Below the pieces are notes generated by a model, which worked only from the letters and a program-made list of their open reading frames with translations, made no database searches and was not told where the DNA came from. From positions 362,489 through 426,488 of the forward strand of contig MNCI01016355.1 in assembly GCA_015680685.1 (NCBI GenBank): DNA of 64,000 bases, in the 5' to 3' direction. Every line of letters begins with the position of its first letter. Position 1 is the first letter of the stretch. A program made the position numbers and the translations under genes. Origin of the DNA: Gnetum montanum. Its lineage: Eukaryota > Streptophyta > Gnetopsida > Gnetales > Gnetaceae. Below are positions 22,323-33,239 of the stretch, piece after piece.

Positions 22323-23052
22323 TGATGAGTAGTAGAGTAGATTCTATGCCCAACATACAAATCACAAGTGTTCACATGTAATCGGATTGAATTCCATGGA
22401 CTAGATATTAAAATTCTAAGTTATATAGCCAAAGTACAATAAATAAATTTAATCTAGCTTATGTACAGAACATCTATTCCCAACTTGTAATACATAGCTT
22501 GAACATACGTTAGCATCACTGGGTTACCATATGTCCACTAGTGCACGTACCAAGTAATGCATTACTAGGATTATCAAATATTAACATGTTTATGCTTAGA
22601 GTTGGTTGTACTCATGTAGTGTAACTAAACACAATAAAATATAAAATAATTGATTAAGTACTTTCCAGTTAAATAAACTATTAAAATTAAATGATAATTA
22701 ATAAAAATATTAAACTAATGCTAAGTCTTGCAATGAAGAAAAATAAATCTTGATTTTATTACCATCAGGAAAATGTGTTTAGGTATATGATCACTCGAAT
22801 AAGACTCCATACAATCCACTTAGTTCATGCTACGTGCACTTGGTGATAAATTTTATTTATTAGGGGAAGAAATTACAAGAGTTCAATTAAGCTATTAAGC
22901 TAATGATGTCATAAATGTGGTGGGTATGTGAATTTATATAGGTATTTATTACATCTACATCAACATTGCTACATTGATGAAGTAAACCATGTGTTGATGT
23001 TGTTGCATCAATGTTGCTACGTTGATGCAACTAATAAAATCAAGACTTATCA
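22323..23052 (-). repeat. Decayed TGATGAG-family LTR, reverse
   Basis: The plus strand begins TGATGAGTAGTAGAGTAG and continues with a degraded version of the family end (GAATTCCATGGACTAG). Beyond 23052 lies TACTACCATGACTAACTAA, matching the polypurine tract side of the element at 41497. It is therefore a 3' LTR of a reverse element whose interior lies to the right. It may belong to the pol at 61841-64000. Confidence 0.7.
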
Positions 23053-23630
23053 TACTACCATGACTAACTAAAAACTCACCCTTGAGTTAACAAAATTGGG
23101 ATTGAGGTGTTTGAAAATTATGGAAGTAAATGAATTAAATTTGATTGATTGAATTGAGTACCAATATTTACATATTTTTGTTAACTTTTTCTAGTTATTC
23201 CTATTGGTGCTTAAGGTATTCTTTCAGTTACATTAAGAAAACTCCTATTTTTCTTAGCCAAATCATTATTCTCTTTGTACATCATGATAAGGTTTTTATT
23301 TGCTCTAATAAGTATTTCCTCCATCAAGGATGTATTCTAGTCGAATTTGTCCTTTTCCATATTTACCTATTATGGTTTGACCTTGAGTTGCTCAAAGGCC
23401 TCATCCCTAGCAAGAGAAGGTTGATGGAGTGTAAGATTAGATAAGTAGGCTTTCAATTATACAACTTCAGCTATTAGTTATTAACTAAGTGATGTAGCCT
23501 CCTAAAGTTCCATCTCTGTGATGATGAGCTTAGCTCTTATTTTAATAAGTGCAAACTAGGATGATGTAATATTTTCTAGTATGTTAAAGACATCTGGAAT
23601 TGATGACTTAACGTTCACCAATCTTTCTAG
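23053..23630. other. Interior of a reverse element, non-coding
   Basis: The first 50 bases match the region inside the LTR at 41497-41545. An open frame of 99 codons at 23145-23444 has no recognisable content and is probably chance. Confidence 0.4.
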
Positions 23631-23639
23631 TACTTTTTA

Positions 23640-24060
23640 TACCATGCTATACTCATCCCACATGTTGAATGTTGAATTGATGAGCTTTCTAGTATGGTAG
23701 AAATGAAAATGCTTAGATGAATGTTGAATGTTATAAAAAAAGATAAATTACATAATACAAATATTAGAGGAAGACTTATAGTGGCTTCTATTTCCATTAA
23801 GCTATAATAATGACAACTTAGATGGTTTGGATATGTGTAAATAAGATCAGCCAATGAGCTTATGGAAAATGTTACTACATCACTTTTCAAGAAAATCCAT
23901 TGAAAGGAATACTAAAAAAGACATGGAAAAAATGATTGAAGATGATTTAAAGAAACTACAAATAAACAAAGATCTAGCTCTTTATAGAGGTGAATGATGA
24001 AAAGGAACCCATGTAGTTGATCCTATTTTGTTAGGAAAAGGCTAGGATGATGATGATGAT
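23640..24060 (+). mobile_element. 3' end of an RTE-like LINE
   Basis: The frame at 23697-23800 reads EMKMLR*M followed by IKKDKLHNTNIRGRL, then RWFGYV near 23815, the C-terminal block of plant LINE reverse transcriptases (usually MLRWM ... RLRWFGHV ... GRPKKTW). The later KKTWKK block (near 23910) and the terminal basic region follow in shifted frames. The element ends in a GATGATGATGATGAT tail at 24046-24060, the short simple repeat typical of RTE-type LINEs. Only the last few hundred bases are present, as in most 5'-truncated LINE insertions. It is dead. Confidence 0.7.
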
Positions 24061-24465
24061 GGGGTGGGACAAGTTGATAGGGAATCATCCAATAAGCACT
24101 AAATATGGCCTAACCAAGAAGGATGTGATATTTTTAGGTCATATCATTGGATTGAAATAATATGACACTATCTTAAAAGTTAATCCTTTTGGCTTGGATT
24201 AGTTCACTATACTCTTTCTTATCAACTCGATAATTTTGTTTTATCTACTACTTTTTGCTTTCTTACTTTAACTAGGTGGATACTTTTGAAACCTAGGTGC
24301 TAATGTTAGAAAGACCCAAGGAATTCATAATGGTTGCCATAGAGTAGAAGATGGTAATGTCATTAATCTTTATAATGGAATCTCTTTTGTGGTTATTTCA
24401 AAAGAGATACATCTTTCCTAGGTACCATTCTCTATTGGTGGATATCGTAGGCCATAGTGGTGATG
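24061..24465. other. Unassigned interval
   Basis: AT-rich sequence with no recognised gene; the last five bases (CTTGT, 24466-24470) are the target duplication of the next LTR. Confidence 0.4.
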
Positions 24466-24686
24466 CTTGTTGATGAGACGCGACATGCACTGTGCTGCGA
24501 TATCGTGTCTTCCCCTGCAATATAGCATACACGATATCGCGGTCCGCCGTCATATCTATAAATAAGAGGTGGCGCTCCCCTCATTTCCCAATCCTGGCTA
24601 GAAGTAGCGAAGCTCTGGCAGATTGATCACTCCAGAGTTAGAATTTTTCCCCATGTGCCCGCAGTAGGAGTCCTAGAGTGAACAGC

Positions 24687-24739
24687 TCTTTATTCGAGCA
24701 GCTTGTAACCTGAACCCAAGTTGTGTACGGCAATAAAGA
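24687..24739 (+). promoter_or_regulatory. Hairpin presenting the poly(A) signal
   Basis: TCTTTATT (24687-24694) pairs with AATAAAGA (24732-24739), so AATAAA lies in the 3' arm. CGAGC follows the left arm and GTGTACGGC precedes the right arm. The arrangement recurs near 9390-9450, 14682-14728, 15315-15362, 17235-17290 and, reversed, in 5880-6865. Confidence 0.75.
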
Positions 24740-24805
24740 TGAACTTGTTTGGATAAACCTTGCAGCACGTGGTTTCATTTATTGCTTTATTTCCTGCTTT
24801 CCTAG

Positions 24806-25230
24806 TGCGTTCAAGTACGACTTGATTACGAGCGTCTACGGACGTGTACGGCTAGTCAAGGAATCGGCTGCTTGACGCAATGCATGAGTACGACTCAATT
24901 ACGAGCATTGGATGCTTGGTAACCCAGTAGCGTATTCCAGGATTCTGCGCTTGGTAACTCCCGGGTCTGATGTGTACGGCTAGTTGAGGAATCGGCTGCT
25001 CATTGCTAGGCTAGATCGTGTGATAAGTACGACTTAGTTACGAGCACCCACGGGTGTGTACGGCTGGCTAAGGAATCGGCTGCTTATCACACGTAGGCTA
25101 AATAGGTGCCTCAGTACGACCACTTCGAGCACTTGCGTTACGTGTGGCGATCCCAGTAACGATTAGCGTTTGGTAAGCTGCAGTTGCATAGTTCAGGGTG
25201 TGTCCGGTAAGTGGGAACGGATGCTGACGC
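24806..25230 (+). other. Four tandem hairpin modules with compensatory stem changes
   Basis: Each module has an outer stem, TACGAC, an inner stem, ACGAGC, a variable loop, GTGTACGGC, the inner stem return, GGAATCGG, and the outer stem return. Inner stems are TTGATTA/TAGTCAA (24822, 24853), TCAATTA/TAGTTGA (24895, 24981), TTAGTTA/TGGCTAA (25034, 25065) and CCACTT/AAGTGG (25120, 25209). Outer stems also differ and still pair, for example CGTGTGATAAG (25017) with CTTATCACACG (25083). Module 4 has a variant outer return with one mismatch. Pairing was read by eye. Confidence 0.7.
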
Positions 25231-25541
25231 TAGTTAAATTAGACTTAGATCTTAGTTAGAGTTAGTTTAGTTTTCTCAACCCTTCTCCTGGTAGCATAGA
25301 AGATAAGCCAAAAATACCAAAAAAATCACATACCTCAGACTTGCTTAACCATACACCGTGACACTTACAAGCAAGCCTGGGAAGACAACGAACGATTAAC
25401 CCCAAGTGTTTCTTGTGGTGTTAAGGCATTTAGTCTGCGGAGTTCGACCGGATCGCGCGTGCATGCTCGTATTCGTATGGTTGAGTGTAGGGGTACCTCT
25501 CCACTCATCACTTGTAGTTGATCTAAAACCTTTTGGGATGT

Positions 25542-26382
25542 TGATGAGTGGGAAGGTACCTCTACGCCCAACCATATGAATCACAAAGATGTTCACACAT
25601 GATCTGGTCAAATTCCATGAACTTATAGTTTTGCAGTGCACTAGTTCCTCTAGGAAGTGAAATGGGCATTGAGAATAATCGTTGTCTTCTTAGTTCCACT
25701 CATGAGGTACAAGTATATGGTTAAGTGCAACTAAGGCATATGATTTTTGTCATTTTGTATTTTATAAGTTTAATTGCCAAGAGCAAGAATGAAAGGTAGA
25801 GTAATTTAAGATATAATTCATCTACTGCCTAGCTAGCCTAACACAAGTACCCATTCGCACTTTTTAGACACATCCTGAACATGTATAGTGTTGTTGGGCT
25901 ACCAAACATTAAGCATTTTTGGGTTACCAAGTGCTACATGTATGCTCAAGGCGACCATGCTTGTGTTCATTAACAATTGGAAATTAACTACTTAATTAAA
26001 GTGCATTAAAGTGAAGTGCATGAAAATAAAGTGCATGAATATTAAATGCATCAAGGAAACATTAATCTATTCTTAGTGCTACAAGGATGATCAAAAAGGG
26101 TTTGCTTTTATTCCCATCACATTTTTGTGCTCAGGTACATTAGTGCTCGAACAAAGATCTGTACACACTCAGACTACTGCTATGGGCATTCAAAAAATAT
26201 TCTAACTCTGGAGAAAAAAAATTACAAGAGCTTTGCTATCTATGATAAAAACTACGAAAAGCTATATCAAAATCATGAAATCGAATGCTATATTTATAGG
26301 CCGGCAGATACCCCGTGATATCAGATATTCAACATCACATCTTGGGCTCTAATCTCAGAGCCAGTTAAAACACGATGCATCA
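25542..26382 (-). repeat. 3' LTR of the reverse Athila-like element
   Basis: The plus strand begins TGATGAGTGGG and ends GATGCATCA, directly followed by the complement of the polypurine tract. The TATA box (complement of TATTTATAGG) lies near 26292. Confidence 0.85.
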
Positions 26383-26400
26383 TACCCCCACAATTGGATG
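26383..26400 (-). promoter_or_regulatory. Polypurine tract
   Basis: The minus strand reads CATCCAATTGTGGGGGTA immediately before the LTR. Confidence 0.8.
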
Positions 26401-28623
26401 AAAACTCGTCCTTGAATGAAGAGGAGGAGGAATAAGTTCCTTACAAGATATTGGGAAGGTATGGGATTATTGACTGACATACAAACTGACTCAAATGGAA
26501 CAAACAGACTCCTAAGTGCCCGAGTGTATGGATATAGTCTTTTACAAAATTATATGTTCATGAAAAGAGAAGAGAACACCCTGGATAAAACTAACATCCA
26601 CTTCTTTCTAGCTAAATAGTGAAGAAGAAGATTCAATGATCATGAAGAGTCCTCGTCATATGGTGCTACTATTGCTTCCTTGTGAGGATAGTCCCACATC
26701 CAATCCACGCATTCCATTCACACTTCCGATTGTAATCAAAACAAAATTGTGGATTAGTGTGTAATGTGTAACATATAGCTTTTATGTACCTTGTCTTGTT
26801 AGTGGTTACACTTGGCTAGGTTGTGATTGTGATGGATAAATTTTGATAATGGTGTTAGTGAGAAGGCTAAAAAATATGTTGGAATAGATAAGTAGTCTAT
26901 TAAATTTGAAAAAGTTCTACATAAGAAAATATTTGAAGAGGGTGTAGGAATTCACAACAATAAAAAGGAAAGTTCATTGAAAAATGTTGTGAAGATGGGC
27001 ATAATTGGATGTCATTGATGAGGTAAACAAAAGAATTTAATTGTAAGGGTGTCTAAGAATAAGGAACTTAACTAACCCAATCAAAAGATATGTAAGCGGA
27101 TCCTCCCCAAAGTAAACACAGGCCTTTTACAGCCCTTGCATAACTTCAAATCAAGGAGTCCATGAGCCCCATGGGTGATTAATGGTTATGGAAGGTTAAG
27201 TAGAAAAATCCAGCAAAAACTACCTAAGAATTTCGACACTTCAAACTAGGACATTGAACAAGAACATGAAATTGGCAGTGAGGTGAGACATGGAAATAAT
27301 AGAAATAGTGAAATGGAGTTCCTGATTAAGGTTACATGAAGTCCCTCATGAATTTTATGGTTAAATGACTTGATTGGATCCATCCTTAGTCTAGACCAAA
27401 ACCAACTATGTTCAGTGACTTTGCATTACCATTCTAAGACTAGTCCATTCCCCTAAGACATAAGAATGCTTCCACATAACAACCACCATTCCTTATTAGA
27501 GAAGAATAAAGAAGTAGGAAGTGAGGAAGGGCCTTAGTTAGAGGGGACCTTTAGGCATGGGTAACATGCCTTTCTAGTTCCATAGCCAATGCTTGTAGCC
27601 CATTTATATTGTCTAAGGGATGTGTTCTGAATTCCCATCATTTTTTTTGAAATGGGAACCACACCATGCAAAGAGTTATTCATTTATTATGTCTACGGGA
27701 TGTGCTTTGAATTCCCATCATTTTTTTATGAGAAACACACCATGTAAAGACTTATTAAGCTTCCTTTATTGGTCAACATGGAATGGTAAGAAATCTATGA
27801 AAACACACATGTACCCAAGTAAGTAGAAAAGCACAAACAATACTAAATCCCCTTGAAGTCACATCCTATTCAAACCTTTGAATCCTTTCTAGATCCAAAA
27901 ACTACCAAAGTCACAAATTTGTTTAGTTTTATTAATGAAAAAGGGACTACACATTTCTAGAACAAGGAAAACCATAGAGTTTGTGGATGGATGGATGTTG
28001 TCGTCTCATTGCCTGTTGCATGAAAAGAAGCCATGTCCACATTATTCGTAACAACATTCAAAGCTAAAACCCAAACACCAACAATCAAATAACAACATAG
28101 TACATACCACCATCAAGCAACGAATTACCATTGTACTTGGCACTTATTAACAAAAAAGTTAGAAAATCACACCAAAATAAAAGAAGATATAAAAGAAAGT
28201 GTAAAATATTCAAGAAATAGCAAATGTACTAACAATGTTGTAAAACAAAAATTAGAAGAGATCAATAACATGAAAATAGGAAAATGTAAAATGAAGAATG
28301 TGTAAAATAAAAAGTTGTAAAACAAAAATGTGTAAAACAAAAAGGGTGGAAAAACTAAGGAGCCACTTATATAGTTAGTATGGATGGCCATCTCCCCCAC
28401 AATTGAGTTGAAAGGAGGAGATCCAAAATATTGAGCGTGGTTGTCCATCTGATGAGGCAATTTTTTGTAGTAGTTGGCTTATGCTTGTGGAAAGGTTTAC
28501 CCTGTTGTATGTTGACAAGCTATTTCTTTTTTAAGCTCTTAAGTATGTAGATCATCATGGTCAAGAAGAAAAAGTTTCATAAATGATGTAAAACTTAGTT
28601 TGTTGAGGTATGTGTGTGGGATT
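26401..28623. other. 3' untranslated region of the reverse Athila-like element
   Basis: No gene is supported. An imperfect tandem duplication lies at about 27615-27745 (GGATGTG-TTTGAATTCCCATCA twice). Bases 28250-28345 are A-rich with repeated GTAAAACAAAAA units, the counterpart of the T-rich tract at 13595-13715. TCCTCCCCAAAG near 27102 recurs at 40315 and 42436. Confidence 0.55.
28386..28410 (-). promoter_or_regulatory. Internal polypurine-tract-like motif
   Basis: The minus strand reads CAACTCAATTGTGGGGGAGA. The AATTGTGGGGG core equals that of this element's own LTR-side tract (26383-26400), as the 13541 motif equals its own tract at 17040. Confidence 0.55.
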
Positions 28624-29141
28624 TCAGTAGAGAACCTTATCTCCTAGTTGAAATTTGACTTTCCTGATTTTAAGGTCATGGCACTTTTTGTTGTATGCCT
28701 TGTGCAACTTGTTAGATGATAAGGCCACCAATTGATTTTCTTCTTTCAAGTTGAGATTCATCAATCTTTCTTTTTGTGTTAAACTCAAGTCAAGGTCAAG
28801 GTCACAGGTTGTTAACAGTGTACAGAGCTTGGGTTGAATAGGCAGTGTTGGTAATTTCATGTACACAAGCTCATAAGGGGAGTAGCCTATAGGAAGTTTC
28901 CATGTTGAGTAGTAGGCCCAAAGGGCATCATTGAGTTTCGTGCTCTAGTCTTTCCTATAGTTGCTAATAGTTCTTGTTAGAATCCTTATGATTTCCCTAT
29001 TAGTAACCTTAGCTTAACCATTGGCTTCGGGATGGTAGGGTGTTGTGAGTTTATGTTCAACCCCCAGGCATTGCATGAGCTTCCAAAAAGGATTTATTGT
29101 AAAGTGAGTTCCATTATTAGAAATTAATGCATGTGGCATAC
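28624..29141 (-). pseudogene. Integrase core and C-terminus, Athila-like
   Basis: The minus strand reads MPHALISNNGTHF near 29130, YHPEANG near 29030, then a stop and AKVTNREIIRI, and in 28624-28866 the C-terminal LHKAYNKKCHDLKIRKV and QLGDKVLY. Two catalytic DD35E positions are changed: the second aspartate is asparagine (SNNG) and the glutamate, exactly 35 residues on, is lysine (AKV). The domain is cut at 29142 by the inserted LTR. About 60 residues expected between this part and the N-terminal part at 36312 are missing. The protein cannot be active. Confidence 0.8.
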
Positions 29142-30079
29142 TCAAACACCACCAATTTTGGACTTTAGCATTGCAACTGCAAACTTGTCTAAGTGTTAAA
29201 ACTTGGCAAATTTTTCTAAGTGTTGTGCTACGCACCCGAGCATAGCCAGCAAAGCACTGTAGAGAAGCCTTCGACAACCTCCAACAACCTCCAAAAACCT
29301 CTAGAGCTTAGCATCAACCTTCACCTTAGCTCTAGCACTCCTTTGACTATTGCTATTCCTTGATGGTTGACATTCCCTGACTATTGGCATTCCTTGATGG
29401 TTGGCATTCCTTGACTATTGGCATTCCCTTACTGTTAGCATTCCCCAACTGTTGGCATTCCCAAGTGGTTGGCATTCCTTGGACATGAGCATTTAAGCAC
29501 TTGAAATTTGGCATTTTTGGCATCTTGGCACTTAGCTCCATGGGCAAATAAGACCCAGAGCATACCACATCGGTAGAGAGGTAGAGTTGCACATTACAGG
29601 CCATTGCAGCCCCATTGTAGCCTTGTAGAAAATGCACGGTACATTGTAGCGACCAACCTGGTAGGCATGGTTCATCATGGCAAGCACTAGACTTCATGGC
29701 CCGACACCATGAAGACTGTGATTGCACTTCCACTCTACCTATTATACACTGTGTACTTTTGGAGTTAACTATGCTCCCATTTGGGGTGGTGTTCTATTTC
29801 TCTCTTCCATTTTTAGCATTTTCTTGCATCTTTTTGCACTTTTTCACACGTCATCACACAATATTGCGTATTGTTTGCATGTGCATTTTGGCTAACCACA
29901 CCAACCCCCGGTTGCATCCACTACCTTGGTTGCAACCTACAAAGTCCCTATTCAATTGACAAGATTGTTTAGGGTGCTCCACCTCCATTTCTAGCAAGCC
30001 CCTCATGCTGAGGCAGGGTTAAGGTTGTGCATCCATTGATCCTTTGGTGATTCCAACTATCAACATTTCGGTCGTTACA
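29142..30079 (+). repeat. 5' LTR of the inserted gag-protease element
   Basis: The start is supported by alignment with 35850, and the end by GGTCGTTACA followed by TTTTTTGGTGGTAGAAG, a possible decayed tRNA-iMet site (TGGTATCAGAGC type). A tandem array of about 20-base TTGGCATTCC units lies at 29343-29492. A reverse ORF of 126 codons at 29353-29733 is a by-product of that array. Confidence 0.55.
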
Positions 30080-31400
30080 ATTTTTTGGTGGTAGAAGAAG
30101 GGCCTTGCCATTTCCTTCTACATTTTGTGATTCTTGTCCCATGTGCTTTGTCCACCACTGGTTGGTGTAGATTGGTATTAGTTGTTAGTTCCCCTGGAAC
30201 CCCACTGGACAAAAGCCAAAGCATATATTTAGCACTTAACCAAAATTTTGGGTGCTTGGAAGAGTGTACCTGGCTCCAGCGTAGCGAGCGTAGCACTAGA
30301 GTTAGTCATTTTCAATAGCTTTCATAGTTAGCATTTTTTTTGCATTTTCATACTTAGTATTTTTTCTGTATGTTCATACTTAGCTACTTTTCTACATTTT
30401 TATACTTAGCCATTTTTCTACTACCAGCAAACTTAGTCAGTTTTTAGTTTTCAGAGTTAGCCATTTTTTGCAAACAACAACTCTCACAACCCGATCTGTG
30501 AACATGAATCTAGATCAACCTTCAACATCAATGTCTAACACATTTGACATCACAATACACCCAAAATGTGCTATGCTAAGCCACAAATAATATAATTATG
30601 TTTGTGCCAGAATCCAAGCAAGATTACCAGTGGATCACCTCGACCTAGAGGAAAAAAAAGATTATGAATGAGTTCATTAGGACAGACGGGAGTACAACCC
30701 CTCCTTGTTTGATATAATTCCACTCATAGAGTACTACCACCAGCTGTTGTCCCAACTCACCTATGCAAACAAGTATGATGTAAAGACAACCTACAAGGAA
30801 GCCTCACAGGAGGAAGAAGATGAGTTTAAGACCCACTTTGAATGCAAGAGCCCCCTCTGCACTATCTTCTAACAACCGCTCCTTAGTATAGTCCCTCCTT
30901 GGTTTAGTCCACCCATCCTCTCTGAGATGGTAACCATGCCAATTCAGCCTTCCTTGTAAGTGATCGTTGCATTTGCCCAACCCTATGCTCATGTAGGGGC
31001 CACCTGCTAGCCCTAGATGATTCAAGCATCCTACATCCCACTTCTTCCATTGATGCCCATGGCATCCATCCAACCCACTCTTGTGCAACCCACCTTAGTC
31101 ACCACATTCATCTCTCAGCCAACACATCAACTAAACTTGTCTACTACAACATTAAACTGGCAGCAACCATCTGCTATGATGTCAAACTAGCAAACTTCAC
31201 AACCAAAAATTTGACCCTTTGCTACACAACCAATGCAAGCCGAGCCAATGCAACTGGCTGGCACATTCCCAAGCTTGGATTAGACATTCCAGTTGATCCA
31301 AAGCTTGACAGAGGAGATGAACTGACTCAAGGCTACCTTGTCCGACATTGTCAAGGTGGTGGACTTCTACTAGGATGATCCCATAATTCCTATGGTACCA
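30080..31400. other. Leader of the inserted element, with short repeats
   Basis: Bases 30305-30475 hold about six imperfect units of CATACTTAGC-ATTTTTCTGC. From 30500 degraded coding-like sequence leads into gag without a clear start. Reverse ORFs at 30075-30296 and 30804-31088 are not supported. Confidence 0.45.
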
Positions 31401-32820
31401 CCCTTGATTCTCCTAATTAGGGTCCAGCTACCTCAACTCACTAAGTACAATGGTCAAGGAGACCCCAATGCATACTTGGTCACATTCTGATCCAAGTATT
31501 TTCTCCTTCAAGCTTGGCCACACACCATCATGCATGTGTTCCCTATGTCATTCACTGGCAAGGCCTTAGACATGTATCGTACGCTACGTAAGGCCTTAAT
31601 CTCTTCTTTGAAGGATCTCATAAGCCAATTTGTGACATGATTTAGGTACAACCTAAAGCCTAAAGCAACCCTCGACTAGCTCATGTAGGTCAAGTAAGGG
31701 CCCCTAGAGCCCGTGCCAAAATTCCTCCAATGCTAGAGCTCCACCTTGCAAGAAATGTAGGAACCCTTAGCAGAGACACACCTACTGGACATCTTCAAGG
31801 ATGTAGTGAATGACTTCATTAGGTCCAAATTGTATTACCTAGCCCTGAAGTCTCTTAGCCAAGCCTTTACTCAAATGAAAGGCATAGAAGAGGTAGCGTA
31901 AGCTAGCAATGACCTAGCCTACATGGCCTATATAAACCAACATGTGTGCAAGAAAAATGCAACAGTGGCAATAGTGGCTGTAAGCACAAAAGCAACCAAC
32001 TTGGGTCCAATACGTAAGTAGCCCAAGGCCCTAACTCACGAAGCTTCCAACTCTGGCGCCAACTCACCTACATTGGCAGGGGCTGCCCCAAGGCCCAACT
32101 TTGAGTGTAAGGATTACTCAAAGTATACACTGCTACCGATGGAACCCTCTAAACTACTAGAGAAACTCTTGAAAGTTAGGCGAATCCAATACAAACATGT
32201 ATTAGAGATTGCCTACCAAAACATGACAGGTATTACAAACTACTAAGGAATCCTGCCTTAGCAATACCAAACAAGCCCTTGGTTCCACAACATTCAAGTT
32301 AGACCAATACTATCATTACCACCAGATGTCTGGTCACAGTACAGATAACTTTTGTGCTTTGTAGGACTACCTGCAAAGAATGATAGAACAAGATCAACTG
32401 GTGCTCGACGTAGTGAGCCAATCCAATGTAGATGATGCCTCCCATGTCATAAACTCCATTAGCGTAAGTGGAAAGTCTAAACATGCACAACAACCTTTTG
32501 TGATCTATGTGCCTCCTAACAAGGCAAGGATCCCCTCGGCCTCCATAAGCAAGAGGTCCTCCTTGGTTATCAAAGTGGCATCTTGGGCACCCACAACACC
32601 CTTTGTGGTCAAGGCCCCACAGCAACTATCCGCTAGGATGTTAAACTGGCATGACGCAGTAACAAAAACTACTAAGCAACCTTTTGTCATCAAGGTGCCA
32701 CAACAAGTTGGCCCCACAACAACTCCTAAACCACCATTTGTTAAAAGGATGCCACAATGTGATAGCCCCTCACCTATCCAAAGCCCAATAGTGGGCAACA
32801 TCTCAATCCCTCCTTCTTAA
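31400..32820 (+). pseudogene. Broken gag with a PFVIKVP repeat tail
   Basis: The capsid region reads LPQLTKYNGQGDPNAYL near 31430, HTIMHVFPMSFTGKALDMY near 31525 and SSLKDLISQFVT near 31605, the usual order of a Ty3/gypsy gag. Stops and frameshifts follow. The open stretch 32380-32820 (146 codons) contains spaced copies of a motif of the form P-F-V-I-K-V-P-Q-Q (QPFVIYVPPN, TPFVVKAPQQ, QPFVIKVPQQ, PPFVKRMPQ), a repeat-bearing linker of unknown role. It ends at 32820, where an assembly scar begins. It would have formed the particle shell; it is not intact. Confidence 0.65.
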
Positions 32821-32905
32821 AGGGTTGATCCCACTAGCAACTCGAGTAGGCCTACCAAATGNAAAGGGTTGATCCCACTAGCAACTCGAGTAGGCCTACC
32901 AAATG
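32819..32905. other. Assembly scar: 43-bp duplication around one N
   Basis: Bases 32819-32861 and 32863-32905 are identical and separated by a single N at 32862. This is what two contig ends look like when they overlap but were joined without merging. Confidence 0.9.
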
Positions 32906-33239
32906 GCAATGCAAGAGGACAAATGAGCACCTCATAACCCCCATGGCCAAAGTAAAGGCCATGACTAGTAAGTAATAACTAAATGCTGGGGCCCCTACTC
33001 CCAAGAAAGCCAAGCAACCCAAGCCCAAGTCCCCTTCACAAGAGATCCATCTCTCAAGTCGCATGAAGTCAAGGCCAACATAATGGCCAATGACAAGGAC
33101 TTTGTAGCTACACTAACCTAGGCAAAATAAACACTCAAGTAAAAGAACACAACGTTGAGCTTGTATGATGTGGTCATGACCTTCTACTCACTGCAAAGCA
33201 TTGGCCCAAACGTTGGCCTCCATTCCTGTTATGAAGGAC

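Larger units (their letters stand above)
24471..25510 (+). mobile_element. Solo LTR, TGATGAG family
   Basis: It begins TGATGAGACG, ends CTCATCA, and is flanked by CTTGT at 24466-24470 and 25511-25515. Its TATA box is at 24557-24564, its poly(A) hairpin at 24687-24739 and four further hairpin modules at 24806-25230. It is intact in layout and shows little CpG decay, so it is probably one of the younger insertions here. Its 3' part is the same subtype as 1-260. Confidence 0.95.

Noticed and set aside
24471-24490. Hammerhead ribozyme core suggested by TGATGAG
   Set aside because: The rest of the conserved core (GAAA and the cleavage-site context) is not found at the required places; TGATGAG is the LTR terminus.
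25537-25541. GATGT/AGTGT as target-site duplication of 25542-39172
   Set aside because: Only three of five bases agree and the right LTR end is decayed; not enough support.
29353-29733. Reverse ORF of 126 codons
   Set aside because: It arises from a 20-base tandem array in the LTR and has no homologous protein content.
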